NCBI RefSeq assembly: GCF_004795745.1
Contig: NZ_SDGV01000017.1
Location: 186,001 to 250,000, forward strand
DNA from: Vagococcus silagei
Lineage (GTDB): Bacteria; Bacillota; Bacilli; Lactobacillales; Vagococcaceae
Length of the DNA: 64,000 nucleotides
Reading direction: 5' to 3'
The position numbers and the translations under genes were made by a program. The notes under the pieces are model-generated. The model worked only from the letters and a program-made list of their open reading frames with translations. It made no database searches and was not told the origin of the DNA. Shown piece by piece: positions 38,236-46,997 of this stretch. Within the stretch, counting starts at the first letter, position 1. Each line of letters opens with the position of its first letter.

Positions 38236-38796
38236 ATGAATGTTACAGTTTACTGCGGTGCAAATATTGGCACTAATAAAAACTTCACACAAGCAACAAT
38301 CCAACTTGGAAGTTGGATTGCCAAACATAACCATACACTTGTTTATGGTGGCGGAATCATTGGCTTAATGGGTATTTTAGCGGATACAGTCCTTGAACAA
38401 GGTGGCAATGCCATTGGGATTATGCCTGACTTTCTTCAAAAAAGAGAATTATCTCATGCTAACCTAACTGAGTTAAAAATCGTTGAATCTATGGCAGAAA
38501 GAAAACAGTTAATGGCAGATATGGGACAACTTTTTATCGCTCTCCCAGGTGGCCCAGGTACATTAGAAGAAATCACTGACCTCATCTCTTGGTCGCGTAT
38601 TGGTAAAAATCCATATCCTTGCTGTTTTGTAAATATTGATGGCTATTATGAGCCTATAAAACAACAATATCATGATATGATGACAAATGGTTTTTTAACT
38701 GCGGAAGATTTCGAAAAGATTATCTTCTTAGATTCAATTGACTCTTTATCCAGTCAATTAGCAAAACATACACCTCCTGAGGTTCGTCAATACTAA
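38236..38796 (+). CDS. LOG-family nucleoside 5'-monophosphate phosphoribohydrolase
   Basis: A 186-residue Rossmann-like protein. The LOG motif PGGPGTLEEITD (residues about 110-121) and the upstream YGGGIIGLMGILAD are diagnostic (TIGR00730 group). Family members split nucleoside monophosphates, best known for cytokinin activation; in bacteria the role is often nucleotide housekeeping. RBS is GGGGG. Monocistronic with a bidirectional terminator. Confidence 0.9.
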   Translation: MNVTVYCGANIGTNKNFTQATIQLGSWIAKHNHTLVYGGGIIGLMGILADTVLEQGGNAIGIMPDFLQKRELSHANLTELKIVESMAERKQLMADMGQLFIALPGGPGTLEEITDLISWSRIGKNPYPCCFVNIDGYYEPIKQQYHDMMTNGFLTAEDFEKIIFLDSIDSLSSQLAKHTPPEVRQY

Positions 38797-38799
38797 AAG

Positions 38800-38857
38800 A
38801 AAGGTAACCTTCACAAGCCAAATAAATGGTTTGTAGAGGTTACCTCTCTTCTTTTTT
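38800..38857. terminator. Bidirectional rho-independent terminator
   Basis: AGGTAACCT (38802-38810) pairs with AGGTTACCT (38837-38845), with an inner CCA/TGG stem and a T6 tail on the plus strand and A-rich left flank. Confidence 0.8.
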
Positions 38858-39905
38858 ATTTAAATTTTACAGTTAATTGAACGGGATGGTGATCGGAATG
38901 TTCAAAGTCTTTATTAAGGACTTTAGTTTTTTCAACTTTTAAATTATCCGATACAATAAAACCGTCAATCACATGCACTTTTGACGTATCATAAGATCCT
39001 GTATAGGGGCTATTTAACACCCGTACTGTGGGATACTTATCATCAAATGAAAATGAAAAATGGTCAGGTAAATCTTTATTTTGGATATTACCAGGTTGCC
39101 ATCCTTCTTTTTTCACCTCTGGAAATTGTTTACTACCTTCAAAAACTTGATTAAAGTCTCCGCCAGCAATCACATAATTGCCCTTAGCATATTCATTATA
39201 CAGAACTGCTGCTAATTTTTTACTTTGTGCAACCTTACCTTCGCCACTGTCATATGCTTCCAAGTGTAAATTAAAAACAACTAGCTCTTGTTCACTATCT
39301 TTAATTGGAAAACGTGTTTCCAACAATGCACGCTTTAAATTACTTGTTCGAACAGGCCACTTAAACGGATTTGGTAAAGAAATACGCTGTGCCTCTGACA
39401 TATTTAAGTTCGTCATTGTCATTAAACCACTATCAACCTTACCGATTGGTGGTATTGGAAAAGGAACATAGTTCACATTAAAATTGGAAGCAAAGACACC
39501 ATTCATGCCTAATCTTTCCGTTAAATATTTTTCTTGGTTAATATGATAAGACCTCTTTGAATCACGATCAACTTCTTGGATGAGATTAATATCTGCCTCC
39601 GCCTCACTAATCGCTTGTTCAATACCAAGTAAATTATCTTTAATCATTTTTTGACTCTCAGGTTCAACAGTTTTCCCACCATCCATGAAAAAATCTTCTG
39701 TTTTTCCTAAACCTGCATAACCAATGTTAAAAGTTAACACTGAAAGGTCTTGCTTTTTATTTATTTCCCGTTTCCCAGTTGGTATTTTTAATGCCTCAAC
39801 AGGTTGCGGTTGATATTCCGTCAACGTTAAATAACCAATAAATCCAACGACTGCAATTAAAATGACTAGGACTACGAGTAATAACGCTCTCAATATTTTT
39901 CTCAT
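38856..39905 (-). CDS. Membrane-anchored endonuclease/exonuclease/phosphatase family protein
   Basis: A 349-residue protein. One N-terminal membrane segment (residues 5-27) is followed by an EEP fold: VLTFNIGYAG, IQEVDRDS, GDFNQVFEGS and a C-terminal HSDHHPV motif with the catalytic histidine. The domain should face outside. Substrates of the family include nucleic acids and phospholipids; here, next to lipid kinase and PAP2 genes, a lipid head-group substrate is plausible but inferred. Confidence 0.82.
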   Translation of the reverse strand: MRKILRALLLVVLVILIAVVGFIGYLTLTEYQPQPVEALKIPTGKREINKKQDLSVLTFNIGYAGLGKTEDFFMDGGKTVEPESQKMIKDNLLGIEQAISEAEADINLIQEVDRDSKRSYHINQEKYLTERLGMNGVFASNFNVNYVPFPIPPIGKVDSGLMTMTNLNMSEAQRISLPNPFKWPVRTSNLKRALLETRFPIKDSEQELVVFNLHLEAYDSGEGKVAQSKKLAAVLYNEYAKGNYVIAGGDFNQVFEGSKQFPEVKKEGWQPGNIQNKDLPDHFSFSFDDKYPTVRVLNSPYTGSYDTSKVHVIDGFIVSDNLKVEKTKVLNKDFEHSDHHPVQLTVKFK

Positions 39906-39975
39906 CGGTTCCTCCTCAATATTACTATTACACCCTTTATTGTACCTTATTTACCTAACAACTAGAAAGCTTTTT

Positions 39976-40887
39976 TTAGTTTTCTTTGGGCACCCAAACA
40001 GCAAGGGATTTCGGTAACACTGATAATTTAAGTGGTACGCAGCTGCCCGGATCACCATCAATGCGTGCTTGTATATTCTTCTTACGATTTCCAATACTGT
40101 TAATTTCTAAAGCTGATGTATTGAAATACTGCAACATTGGAATATCAGAAAAATTACCATCTGTTAATTGAGGTAAATAATTAGCTAGTTTAGGTAATGA
40201 CAGTTGATTTAATACGTGAACATGCATTAATCCATCGTCAACTCTCGCATTTGGCGTAAATGATTGAAAACCACCTACCGAATTCGTCATCGTAATTAAT
40301 AAAATAGACATTCTAGAGACTATCCGACCGCCATCAAAATTTAATTCCAACGGATAGCTCTTATAATTTTTCAGTACTTTAAAAAAATCATACACATAGG
40401 CAAAAGAACCTAATTCTCTCTTTTTTTCATTTGTCACATTTGTCGCAGCATCTGCCAGTAAACCAATTGTCATACTACTAATCATATATTGATCATTTAC
40501 TTTACCTAAATCTATTGCCCTAATCTCACCATTAATTAATACCTGAGCCGCCTCTAACGCTGTTAAAGGTAACTTTAAGGCTCGTGCTAAATTGTTAACC
40601 GTTCCAACTGGAATAATCCCCATTTTAGTTTGATTCCCACCGTCTGTTATTCCTGCAGCGACTTGATTTAAAGTGCCATCGCCACCCATAACAGCAATCG
40701 TATCATATAAATCTTCAGTACATTTTCTTGCAAAAATGTAAGCATCCTGACTTCCTGAAATTTCGTGCATTTGAACATCTAAAATTTCTGGACTTAAACG
40801 CATCAATTCTGACTCAACGTTCAAAGCGATTTCTTTGTTCTTCCCTTGTCCTGAAACAGGATTATAAATAATTGCTATTTTCCTCAT
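39976..40887 (-). CDS. Diacylglycerol kinase-family lipid kinase
   Basis: A 303-residue DagK/YegS-type protein. The nucleotide motif is MGGDGTLNQVAAG (near residue 68), and the N-terminus IIYNPVSGQGKNKE is typical. It would phosphorylate a diacylglycerol or related lipid at the inner membrane face. Lies 14 bp after the PAP2 phosphatase gene, suggesting joint lipid phosphate turnover. Confidence 0.9.
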   Translation of the reverse strand: MRKIAIIYNPVSGQGKNKEIALNVESELMRLSPEILDVQMHEISGSQDAYIFARKCTEDLYDTIAVMGGDGTLNQVAAGITDGGNQTKMGIIPVGTVNNLARALKLPLTALEAAQVLINGEIRAIDLGKVNDQYMISSMTIGLLADAATNVTNEKKRELGSFAYVYDFFKVLKNYKSYPLELNFDGGRIVSRMSILLITMTNSVGGFQSFTPNARVDDGLMHVHVLNQLSLPKLANYLPQLTDGNFSDIPMLQYFNTSALEINSIGNRKKNIQARIDGDPGSCVPLKLSVLPKSLAVWVPKEN

Positions 40888-40901
40888 TAATATCCCCTAC
40901 C

Positions 40902-41444
40902 TTACAACATGTTTTCTATTGAAGTTGTTGCTTTTTTACGCATCAAATTAGCAAAAAAACTACAGATAATTCCAATTAAAATACCTACAAGTACATCGCT
41001 GGGATAATGTACTTCTAAATACAGACGTGAAAAAGCAATTGAGGATGCAAAAAGAATGAGCAAAAAAATTCTTAATGGCTTTCTTTTTGAACAATAGCCA
41101 CCAATTGCGGCAAAAGCACTGGCACTATGACCTGAAGGAAATGAAAAACTTTTCGGTTTAGTAATTAAAGGTTCTAAATCAGAAAAAGTAACAAATGGTC
41201 TTGGTCGTGCAATCCAAGGTTTTAAGATGAGATGGACAATAATAAAGCTCAAAGCTAAACCGACAAGTGAATATAAAGCACTTTCTCTTGTCTTTTTGAA
41301 AAACAAGCCAATAACACCCAAACAAAACCAAATACTGGCAGAAAAAAGCGAAACTGTCGTCATCACCATCGTCAATGTTTGATTGTGAAAATGCGTTTGA
41401 ATAAATCTTAGTATCTCAGCATCAACTTGCGTTAGCCACTCCAT
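40902..41444 (-). CDS. PAP2-family membrane phosphatase
   Basis: About 180 residues with six hydrophobic segments. The three PAP2 catalytic motifs are present: KPWIARPRP (KxxxxxxRP), PSGHSASAF (SGH) and SRLYLEVHYPSDV (SRxxxxxHxxxD). It likely dephosphorylates undecaprenyl pyrophosphate or phosphatidate. Start at 41444 follows AAAGGAG. Co-transcribed with the lipid kinase. Confidence 0.9.
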   Translation of the reverse strand: MEWLTQVDAEILRFIQTHFHNQTLTMVMTTVSLFSASIWFCLGVIGLFFKKTRESALYSLVGLALSFIIVHLILKPWIARPRPFVTFSDLEPLITKPKSFSFPSGHSASAFAAIGGYCSKRKPLRIFLLILFASSIAFSRLYLEVHYPSDVLVGILIGIICSFFANLMRKKATTSIENML

Positions 41445-41497
41445 AAAATTGCACTCCTTTGCATCTCTAGTAATTATATTATACACAAAAAGATGAT

Positions 41498-41543
41498 TTA
41501 AAAAACTAGAGACTGATCAAAAGACCAGCCTCTAGTTTTTTTA
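41498..41543 (-). terminator. Rho-independent terminator of the SDR gene
   Basis: AAAACTAGAG (41502-41511) pairs with CTCTAGTTTT (41530-41539), with A- and T-runs on both sides, so it works on either strand. Confidence 0.82.
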
Positions 41544-42275
41544 TGCTTGTTGTTTTGTAGCTGCGATGACAATTTCACGAATCGTTACTTCTTGTGGCAT
41601 TTGATAAATAAAGAAAATACTTTCAGCAACTTTTTGCGGGTCTAGCGTTAAACCACCCATTAGTTCTTTCCAAGCTAAATAGTCGCTCAATGATTGTTCA
41701 TTTGTCACATGAGTTAAAAGCTCAGTTTCAGCCGCACCAGGTGAAATAAGCGACAAACGGACATTTGATTCAGCAACTTCTTGGCGAATTGTTTCAGTTA
41801 ACCCATGAACACCAAATTTACTCGCTGCATATGCTGCATGATCAGGAAAAGCTTTGAAACCAGCAATGGATGACACATTAATTATTGTACCTTGATTATT
41901 TTTAATCATCGCATCTAAAACGATTTTGGTGCCATTCAAAACGCCCAATACATTTGTATCAAACATTGTTTGCCATTCTGATTCAGCTTGAACCAAGACA
42001 TTTCCTAATAACATGACACCCGCATTATTTACGAGTAGATCAGTCGGGCCATAGATTTTTTCAGCCTTACGTACGGCATTTTCAAACTCCTTTTTATCTG
42101 AGACATCGACTTGTTCGATTAAAACATCCTCAAAATTTAAAGGTAAAGCTTGAATTTTTTCAGTACGACGCGCCAATAGCAACAATGGATAACTTGCTTG
42201 ATTGAATAACTGTGCTGTTTTTGCTCCAAATCCTGAACTTGCTCCAGTGATTACGATTAATGGTTTAGTTGACAT
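41541..42275 (-). CDS. Short-chain dehydrogenase/reductase
   Basis: A 244-residue classical SDR. The cofactor loop is TGASSGFG (residues 10-17), the NNAG motif is NNAGVML, and the catalytic set Ser-Tyr-Lys is NVSS ... YAASK. Probably NAD(P)-dependent oxidation or reduction of a small alcohol or carbonyl. Transcribed from a MerR-type promoter and divergent from a MerR regulator, so expression is inducible. Confidence 0.92.
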   Translation of the reverse strand: MSTKPLIVITGASSGFGAKTAQLFNQASYPLLLLARRTEKIQALPLNFEDVLIEQVDVSDKKEFENAVRKAEKIYGPTDLLVNNAGVMLLGNVLVQAESEWQTMFDTNVLGVLNGTKIVLDAMIKNNQGTIINVSSIAGFKAFPDHAAYAASKFGVHGLTETIRQEVAESNVRLSLISPGAAETELLTHVTNEQSLSDYLAWKELMGGLTLDPQKVAESIFFIYQMPQEVTIREIVIAATKQQA

Positions 42276-42314
42276 TTTTCTTACACATCCTTATATTTAT
42301 TAAAAGCTAAACAA

Positions 42315-42345
42315 ATCATAAACCTTGGAGTTCACTCTAAGGCAA
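42315..42345 (-). promoter_or_regulatory. MerR-type promoter of the SDR gene (19-bp spacer)
   Basis: On the minus strand TTGCCT (-35, 42340-42345) and TATGAT (-10, 42315-42320) are 19 bases apart, the long spacing characteristic of MerR-activated promoters. The spacer holds the near-palindrome CCTTGGAGTTCACTCTAAGG (42323-42342), like operators of the AdhR/NmlR group. Confidence 0.82.
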
Positions 42346-42354
42346 GCGAAAAGA

Positions 42355-42852
42355 GTGAAAAAATTGTACACGATTAAAGAAGTTGCTAAAATCACAAGTA
42401 TTTCAACTGACACCTTACGTTTTTATGATAAAAGTGGCTTACTGCCATTTGTAAAACGTAACGATTCAGGATATAGGGTATTCAGCGATACTGACTTAAA
42501 ATATCTTGAAGTCATTCAATGTTTAAAACTGTCTGATGTCCCTATTAAAGAAATTGGTCAATTTGTTGAATGGACAATGGCTGGGGACAATACCTTGGTT
42601 GAAAGAAAAGAATTTTTCACTGAAAAAGAACAAGTTTTAGAAGAAAAAATCGCGTCACTTGAAGCAATGTTAGCCTTTTTAAAATGGAAAAAGTGGTATT
42701 ATGAAACGGCATGTGAAGCCGGAACCGAAAGTATTCACTTTATCGAAGGATCTAAAGAATTAAATCCTAAATCACTTGAAACATACAATGCACTCCAAGC
42801 AAATGAAAAAAATAAAATCAGTAACACACCACATCACTATAAAAGCATATAA
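42355..42852 (+). CDS. MerR-family transcriptional regulator
   Basis: About 165 residues. A MerR DNA-binding domain (TIKEVAKITSISTDTLRFYDKSGLLPF) and coiled coil are followed by a short C-terminal tail. The GTG at 42355 gives a normal N-terminus (KKLYTIKEVAK); an extended TTG start at 42325 would lie within the operator. No conserved sensing cysteine cluster is visible. It should activate the divergent SDR gene. Confidence 0.87.
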   Translation: MKKLYTIKEVAKITSISTDTLRFYDKSGLLPFVKRNDSGYRVFSDTDLKYLEVIQCLKLSDVPIKEIGQFVEWTMAGDNTLVERKEFFTEKEQVLEEKIASLEAMLAFLKWKKWYYETACEAGTESIHFIEGSKELNPKSLETYNALQANEKNKISNTPHHYKSI

Positions 42853-42893
42853 AAAATCCTGACGAAGTTGTACACGCTTCGTCAGGATTTTTT
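42851..42893. terminator. Bidirectional terminator between MerR gene and cut operon
   Basis: AATCCTGACGAAG (42855-42867) pairs exactly with CTTCGTCAGGATT (42877-42889), with A- and T-runs. It ends both the MerR gene and the 15-kb choline operon. Confidence 0.88.
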
Positions 42894-42901
42894 GGTATTT
42901 C

Positions 42902-43180
42902 CTATTTAGATTCTGGTAAAATAGTTTCAACTTCTGAGTGTGGACGTGGAATAACGTGAACAGATAATAATTCACCAACACGTTCTGCCGCTGCAGCTCC
43001 AGCATCAGTTGCTGCTTTAACAGCACCAACATCACCGCGAACCATAACTGTTACGATTCCGCCGCCTACTTTTTCTTTTCCTACTAAAGTAACATTTGCT
43101 GCTTTCACCATTGCGTCAGCTGCTTCGATTGAACCGATTAAGCCTCTTGTTTCTACCATTCCTAATGCATCAGATTTCAT
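42902..43180 (-). CDS. Microcompartment shell protein, BMC-H (operon-distal copy)
   Basis: A 92-residue single-domain BMC-H protein of the PduA/EutM type ([20 protein letters not shown], pore loop GGG in [14 protein letters not shown]). Hexamers tile the shell facets. It is identical at 84 of 92 positions to the protein at 57582-57860, the first gene of the operon. Differences cluster near the pore flank (K/F and V/T) and the C-terminus. Last gene of the operon, with a strong RBS (TAGGAGG). Confidence 0.96.
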   Translation of the reverse strand: MKSDALGMVETRGLIGSIEAADAMVKAANVTLVGKEKVGGGIVTVMVRGDVGAVKAATDAGAAAAERVGELLSVHVIPRPHSEVETILPESK

Positions 43181-43226
43181 TGTTTGTTCCTCCTAAAATT
43201 AATTTATATATAAATTTTTTAACACA

Positions 43227-43910
43227 CTATTTAATAATCTCTACGGTTGATTTAGGCGTTAAACCAAAGGCATTGCCCTCTTCCGTATCGATATGACACT
43301 CTAGACCAGCTTTTTCATCCACACGAATTGCCACATTATCTAATGTGCCACCGCGAATACCTGAAATTTTAATTGAGACGATTTCACCATTTCTCACATT
43401 AAATCGTTCAGCATCTTGTGGCAACATATGAATATGTCGTTGTGCCACAATCACACCTTTTTCAAGTTCCAATGAGCCTTTTGGTCCGACTAATGTAATA
43501 CCCGCTGTATCTGTTAAATCTCCTGATAAACGGATTGTACCTTTAACACCAAGTTTAAATGTATCACCTTGTAAGATTTCAACTTGTGTTTCAGAACGCG
43601 TTGGTCCAAGGACACGAACTTTCTCAATGACCCCTTTTGGACCACATAATGTTACACATTCTTGACAAGCATATTGGCCAGGTTGTGATAAATCTTTCAT
43701 CGGTGTTAAACGATGTCCTGTACCGAATAGTTTTGCGACAGCTTGATCAGACAAGTGTACATGACGGTTTGATAAACCAACTGGGATCGCACTACTTGAG
43801 GTAACCGGACGAACTGTCGGTTTAATCTCAGATGTTGGATTCTTCGTTGGATCTTGCCCTGTCGTTAAAATACCTAACACACGGTCAAGTATTGCTTCAT
43901 AATCTTCCAT
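43227..43910 (-). CDS. pduL: PduL-type phosphotransacylase
   Basis: A 227-residue PduL/PTAC protein. Two zinc-binding histidine motifs, NRHVHLSDQ and QRHIHMLPQD, head the two barrel domains. It converts acetyl-CoA to acetyl phosphate and recycles CoA inside the shell; acetate kinase outside then makes ATP. The N-terminal ~25 residues (DYEAILDRVLGILTTGQ) form an amphipathic helix that could be an encapsulation peptide. Confidence 0.94.
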   Translation of the reverse strand: MEDYEAILDRVLGILTTGQDPTKNPTSEIKPTVRPVTSSSAIPVGLSNRHVHLSDQAVAKLFGTGHRLTPMKDLSQPGQYACQECVTLCGPKGVIEKVRVLGPTRSETQVEILQGDTFKLGVKGTIRLSGDLTDTAGITLVGPKGSLELEKGVIVAQRHIHMLPQDAERFNVRNGEIVSIKISGIRGGTLDNVAIRVDEKAGLECHIDTEEGNAFGLTPKSTVEIIK

Positions 43911-43927
43911 ATTAAAACTCCTTCAAA

Positions 43928-45448
43928 TTATGCATTTAAACTCTTTAACATTGCTCTTACTAATGCTGATAATTCACTTGATTCATCAGCACTACTATTT
44001 TTTGTCGCTGATGTTACAGCATCACAAGTTGTATTTGCTGGGCAACCTTTTTCTTTAATTAACGCTTGGAAAGAGGCATCTTTTTCTGCTAATGTTGTCA
44101 CATCTTTTAAACCATATGCTACTTTTTTAATATTTAATAAATGTTTTGGACTCACGTTATCAGAAACTGAACTACCACCAAAAGTACCACAACCTAATGT
44201 AAATGAAATTGGTAAACCAGTACTAATACCTGTACCACCTTGACTACCACCAGTATTGACTAAAATTCTTGATGCTGGTTTAGCTGAGAATTTTAATATA
44301 ATATCGTGATCATTAGTATGGATACTCATTGTATGACCAATACCATTTTGTAATAAATCAATACTTAGATGACAAGCTTCTTCCCAATCATTCACAACAT
44401 AAAATGCTAAAACTGCTGTTAATTTTTCATAAGATAATGGATAGCCTTCACCAACACCATCTTGTGCTCCAACTAAAACTTTTGTTCCTTGAGGAACTGA
44501 AATTCCAGCACCTTCAGCAATAACTTCTGCTGAACGACCTACAAATTTTGCATTCATTGCATGTCCATTTTTAAAGAGTAACGCACAAACTTTCGCGGTT
44601 TCTTCAGGTGTCATGAAGTAACCACCTTGCGCTTTAAGCTCACGTAACACTTCATCTTTATTTGAATGTTCACAGATAATTGATTGTTCTGAGGCACAAA
44701 TTGTACCATTATCAAATGTTTTACTTGCTAAAATTGTTTTAATTGCTTTTTTAACATCAGCTGTTTTTTCAATATAGGCTGGAGAATTTCCTGCACCCAC
44801 ACCAATTGCTGGTTTTCCAGAACTATAGGCTGCTTTAACCATTCCTGGTCCGCCTGTTGCAATAATTAAATCGACTTCTGGCGCGTGCATTAATTCATTT
44901 GTTGAAGCCATTGTCGGTGTTGATACCCAACCAATGATTCCTTTAGGAGCACCTGCAGCAATTGCTGCTTCATACATCACTTCTGCTGCTTTTTTAGTAC
45001 ATTCACTAGCTGCTGGATGTGGCGCAATAATAATCGCATTACGTGATTTCAAAGCAACCATAATTTTGAAAAAGACTGTTGATGTTGGATTTGTTGATGG
45101 AATAATTCCTAAAACAAGTCCGACTGGTTCTGCCACATCAAAAGTGCCATTTTCTGCATCTTCTCCGACAATACCAACTGTAGCCATGTCTTTAATTTCA
45201 TCATAAAGTAATGTTGAAGCTGCATGATTTTTATAAGCTTTATCAAGTGGCTTACCAAAACCTGTTTCTTTCACAGCTAACTCTGCTAAACAGACACTAT
45301 GTTCTCTTGCAGCGTCACGCATACTTTGTAAAATTTTGTCTACTTGTTCTGACGTAAATTGCGCCATCTCAGTTGCGGCTTGATGACCTGCTCTTGCTAA
45401 GTCTCTTGCTTCTTGGATTGAACGTAGATCTTTATCAAATTTTTCCAT
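43928..45448 (-). CDS. cutF: CoA-acylating acetaldehyde dehydrogenase (active)
   Basis: A 506-residue aldehyde dehydrogenase of the PduP/EutE group converting acetaldehyde, CoA and NAD+ to acetyl-CoA. The catalytic cysteine is C251 in FDNGTICASEQS, with the Asn of PSTNPTS and the glycine-rich cofactor site present. The N-terminus (FDKDLRSIQEARDLAR) and a C-terminal helical extension (ESSELSALVRAMLKSLNA) are likely encapsulation tags. The symbol follows choline-cluster usage. Confidence 0.93.
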   Translation of the reverse strand: MEKFDKDLRSIQEARDLARAGHQAATEMAQFTSEQVDKILQSMRDAAREHSVCLAELAVKETGFGKPLDKAYKNHAASTLLYDEIKDMATVGIVGEDAENGTFDVAEPVGLVLGIIPSTNPTSTVFFKIMVALKSRNAIIIAPHPAASECTKKAAEVMYEAAIAAGAPKGIIGWVSTPTMASTNELMHAPEVDLIIATGGPGMVKAAYSSGKPAIGVGAGNSPAYIEKTADVKKAIKTILASKTFDNGTICASEQSIICEHSNKDEVLRELKAQGGYFMTPEETAKVCALLFKNGHAMNAKFVGRSAEVIAEGAGISVPQGTKVLVGAQDGVGEGYPLSYEKLTAVLAFYVVNDWEEACHLSIDLLQNGIGHTMSIHTNDHDIILKFSAKPASRILVNTGGSQGGTGISTGLPISFTLGCGTFGGSSVSDNVSPKHLLNIKKVAYGLKDVTTLAEKDASFQALIKEKGCPANTTCDAVTSATKNSSADESSELSALVRAMLKSLNA

Positions 45449-45471
45449 TTTTTTCGCTCCTACTTTACTGT

Positions 45472-46104
45472 TTACTTATTAAAGTAGCTAATAAATGCTT
45501 CAATAAGGTTGTCTTTGCTTGTTTTGTATAATTCTTTTTTACTAATACTAAAATCAGAATGTGTTTTAGCTAATTTTCTTAAATCTGAAACTTTTAACGT
45601 ATTCAAATGATTACGTGCAGCGTCTAAATCTTGCTCATTTATTAATCCAACAAGTTTTTCTTCAGCTGGATCAAGAACAAGTGTCGCTGATTCTGATAAT
45701 TCTTCTGTCGTTTTTTCTTCATCAACTTCAAAAGATTCTGTTACTGCGACCTCTTCAACAACTTCGATCGCTAAAGTTTCTTGAATTTCTTCAACTTGGT
45801 CAGGTTTAACATCTGTAGGAATATCTTCCTCTTGATCAAAGAAAACCGTCAAGCTATCTGCTGGTCTTGGAATAACATGAGTACTTTGAAGTGACATTTC
45901 AGATAAGCTTCGAACGGCCGCATCTCCTGCATCAACAGCAGCTTTAACAGCACCAACGTCTCCTTCAATAATCACTGTCACAAGTCCGCCACCAATTTCC
46001 TCTTCTGCCACCAAATTTACATTTGCGGCTTTTAACATGGCGTCACATGCTTCGACTGCTGATATTAGACCCATTGTTTCGATCATACCAATTGCTTGTC
46101 TCAT
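45472..46104 (-). CDS. BMC-H shell protein with acidic linker and Rho_N/SAP-like tail
   Basis: 210 residues. Residues 1-85 are a BMC domain ([21 protein letters not shown], pore GGG). Residues 86-148 are a Glu/Asp-rich linker. Residues 149-210 ([20 protein letters not shown] ... [10 protein letters not shown]) resemble the small helical Rho_N/SAP fold. Shell proteins with extra C-terminal domains are known (PduK, EutK), and EutK's tail looks nucleic-acid binding. The role of this tail is unknown. Confidence 0.85.
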   Translation of the reverse strand: MRQAIGMIETMGLISAVEACDAMLKAANVNLVAEEEIGGGLVTVIIEGDVGAVKAAVDAGDAAVRSLSEMSLQSTHVIPRPADSLTVFFDQEEDIPTDVKPDQVEEIQETLAIEVVEEVAVTESFEVDEEKTTEELSESATLVLDPAEEKLVGLINEQDLDAARNHLNTLKVSDLRKLAKTHSDFSISKKELYKTSKDNLIEAFISYFNK

Positions 46105-46126
46105 AATTGACTCCTTTATCCATTAT

Positions 46127-46717
46127 TTATTTAGGACATGTTGCATAAAAAGTCTTGGTCTTACCTTTAGATTTAAATGTTACCGTATTATTTTTCGGCA
46201 TATATACAACATCTCCTGCTTTTGCCTGATATGTTTGGCCGTTAATTGTTAAACTTAAATTGCCTTCAACAACATAACTAATTTCTGCATCCAAAATATC
46301 ATAGTCAAAAACAGAATCCTCAATCGTTAAAAAACCAGCTTTCATGGCAGTACTTTCTTCATTGATAACTTCTTGGAAAAATACTTTCGCATGAGGATTG
46401 TTTGTTTCTAATGATTCAAATTGAATACTATTACCATTGACAACTTTTAAGCCCTCTTTCGAAATAGCTGCTTCAAAGGATTGACTGACTTCACCTTGCA
46501 ACAACTTCTTCAACATCGCAACAATCATTTCTTTTGAAATATCTTGTGAAGCTTGTTGAACGGGTTTTTGTCTTTCAATAGTTAAACCTAACTCTTCAAC
46601 TAAATCCATTGCTAATGCTGTTACAATCGTTCCTTCTTCAATCATGATTGGATTTACTTTGGTTTCATGATAGTATTCGATATCTTTAGCACTAATCAGC
46701 TTCTTCATTTCTATCAT
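46127..46717 (-). CDS. eutQ: EutQ-like cupin protein
   Basis: 196 residues. The C-terminal half is a cupin (SYVVEGNLSLTINGQTYQAKAGDVVYMPKN), matching EutQ, reported in ethanolamine systems to have acetate kinase activity. The N-terminal part (ISAKDIEYYHETKVNPIMI) is the usual EutQ lead-in. Start at 46717 or 46708; neither has a perfect RBS. Its presence in a choline operon suggests the same acetyl phosphate branch or a shell-assembly role. Confidence 0.85.
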   Translation of the reverse strand: MIEMKKLISAKDIEYYHETKVNPIMIEEGTIVTALAMDLVEELGLTIERQKPVQQASQDISKEMIVAMLKKLLQGEVSQSFEAAISKEGLKVVNGNSIQFESLETNNPHAKVFFQEVINEESTAMKAGFLTIEDSVFDYDILDAEISYVVEGNLSLTINGQTYQAKAGDVVYMPKNNTVTFKSKGKTKTFYATCPK

Positions 46718-46733
46718 TCTTTCTTCTCATATT

Positions 46734-46997
46734 TTAAACTGATTCACAACTTTCATCGACAATCCCAATGACCGCTGCATCAATTGGAATGTCGTCGTCA
46801 TCTAACATTCGTCTGGCTGCTGAACCTGTCGTAATAATCACTCTGTCACCAATCCCTGCGCCGATAACATCACACACAATCAATCGTTCTCCATCACGAC
46901 TACCACCATGAATTTCGGCTAACATTAGTTTTAAGCCGTTCATTTTCTCAGACTTACGTGTCGCCCAAATGTTGTCAACTAACTCTGCAATTACCAT
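46734..46997 (-). CDS. BMC-P vertex pentamer protein (EutN/CcmL family)
   Basis: An 87-residue EutN/CcmL protein (ATRKSEKMNGLKLML, VIGAGIGDRVIITTGSAAR, DAAVIGIVDE). Pentamers cap the vertices of the icosahedral shell. It is the only BMC-P gene seen here. Its start overlaps the upstream shell gene by 7 bp. Confidence 0.95.
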   Translation of the reverse strand: MVIAELVDNIWATRKSEKMNGLKLMLAEIHGGSRDGERLIVCDVIGAGIGDRVIITTGSAARRMLDDDDIPIDAAVIGIVDESCESV

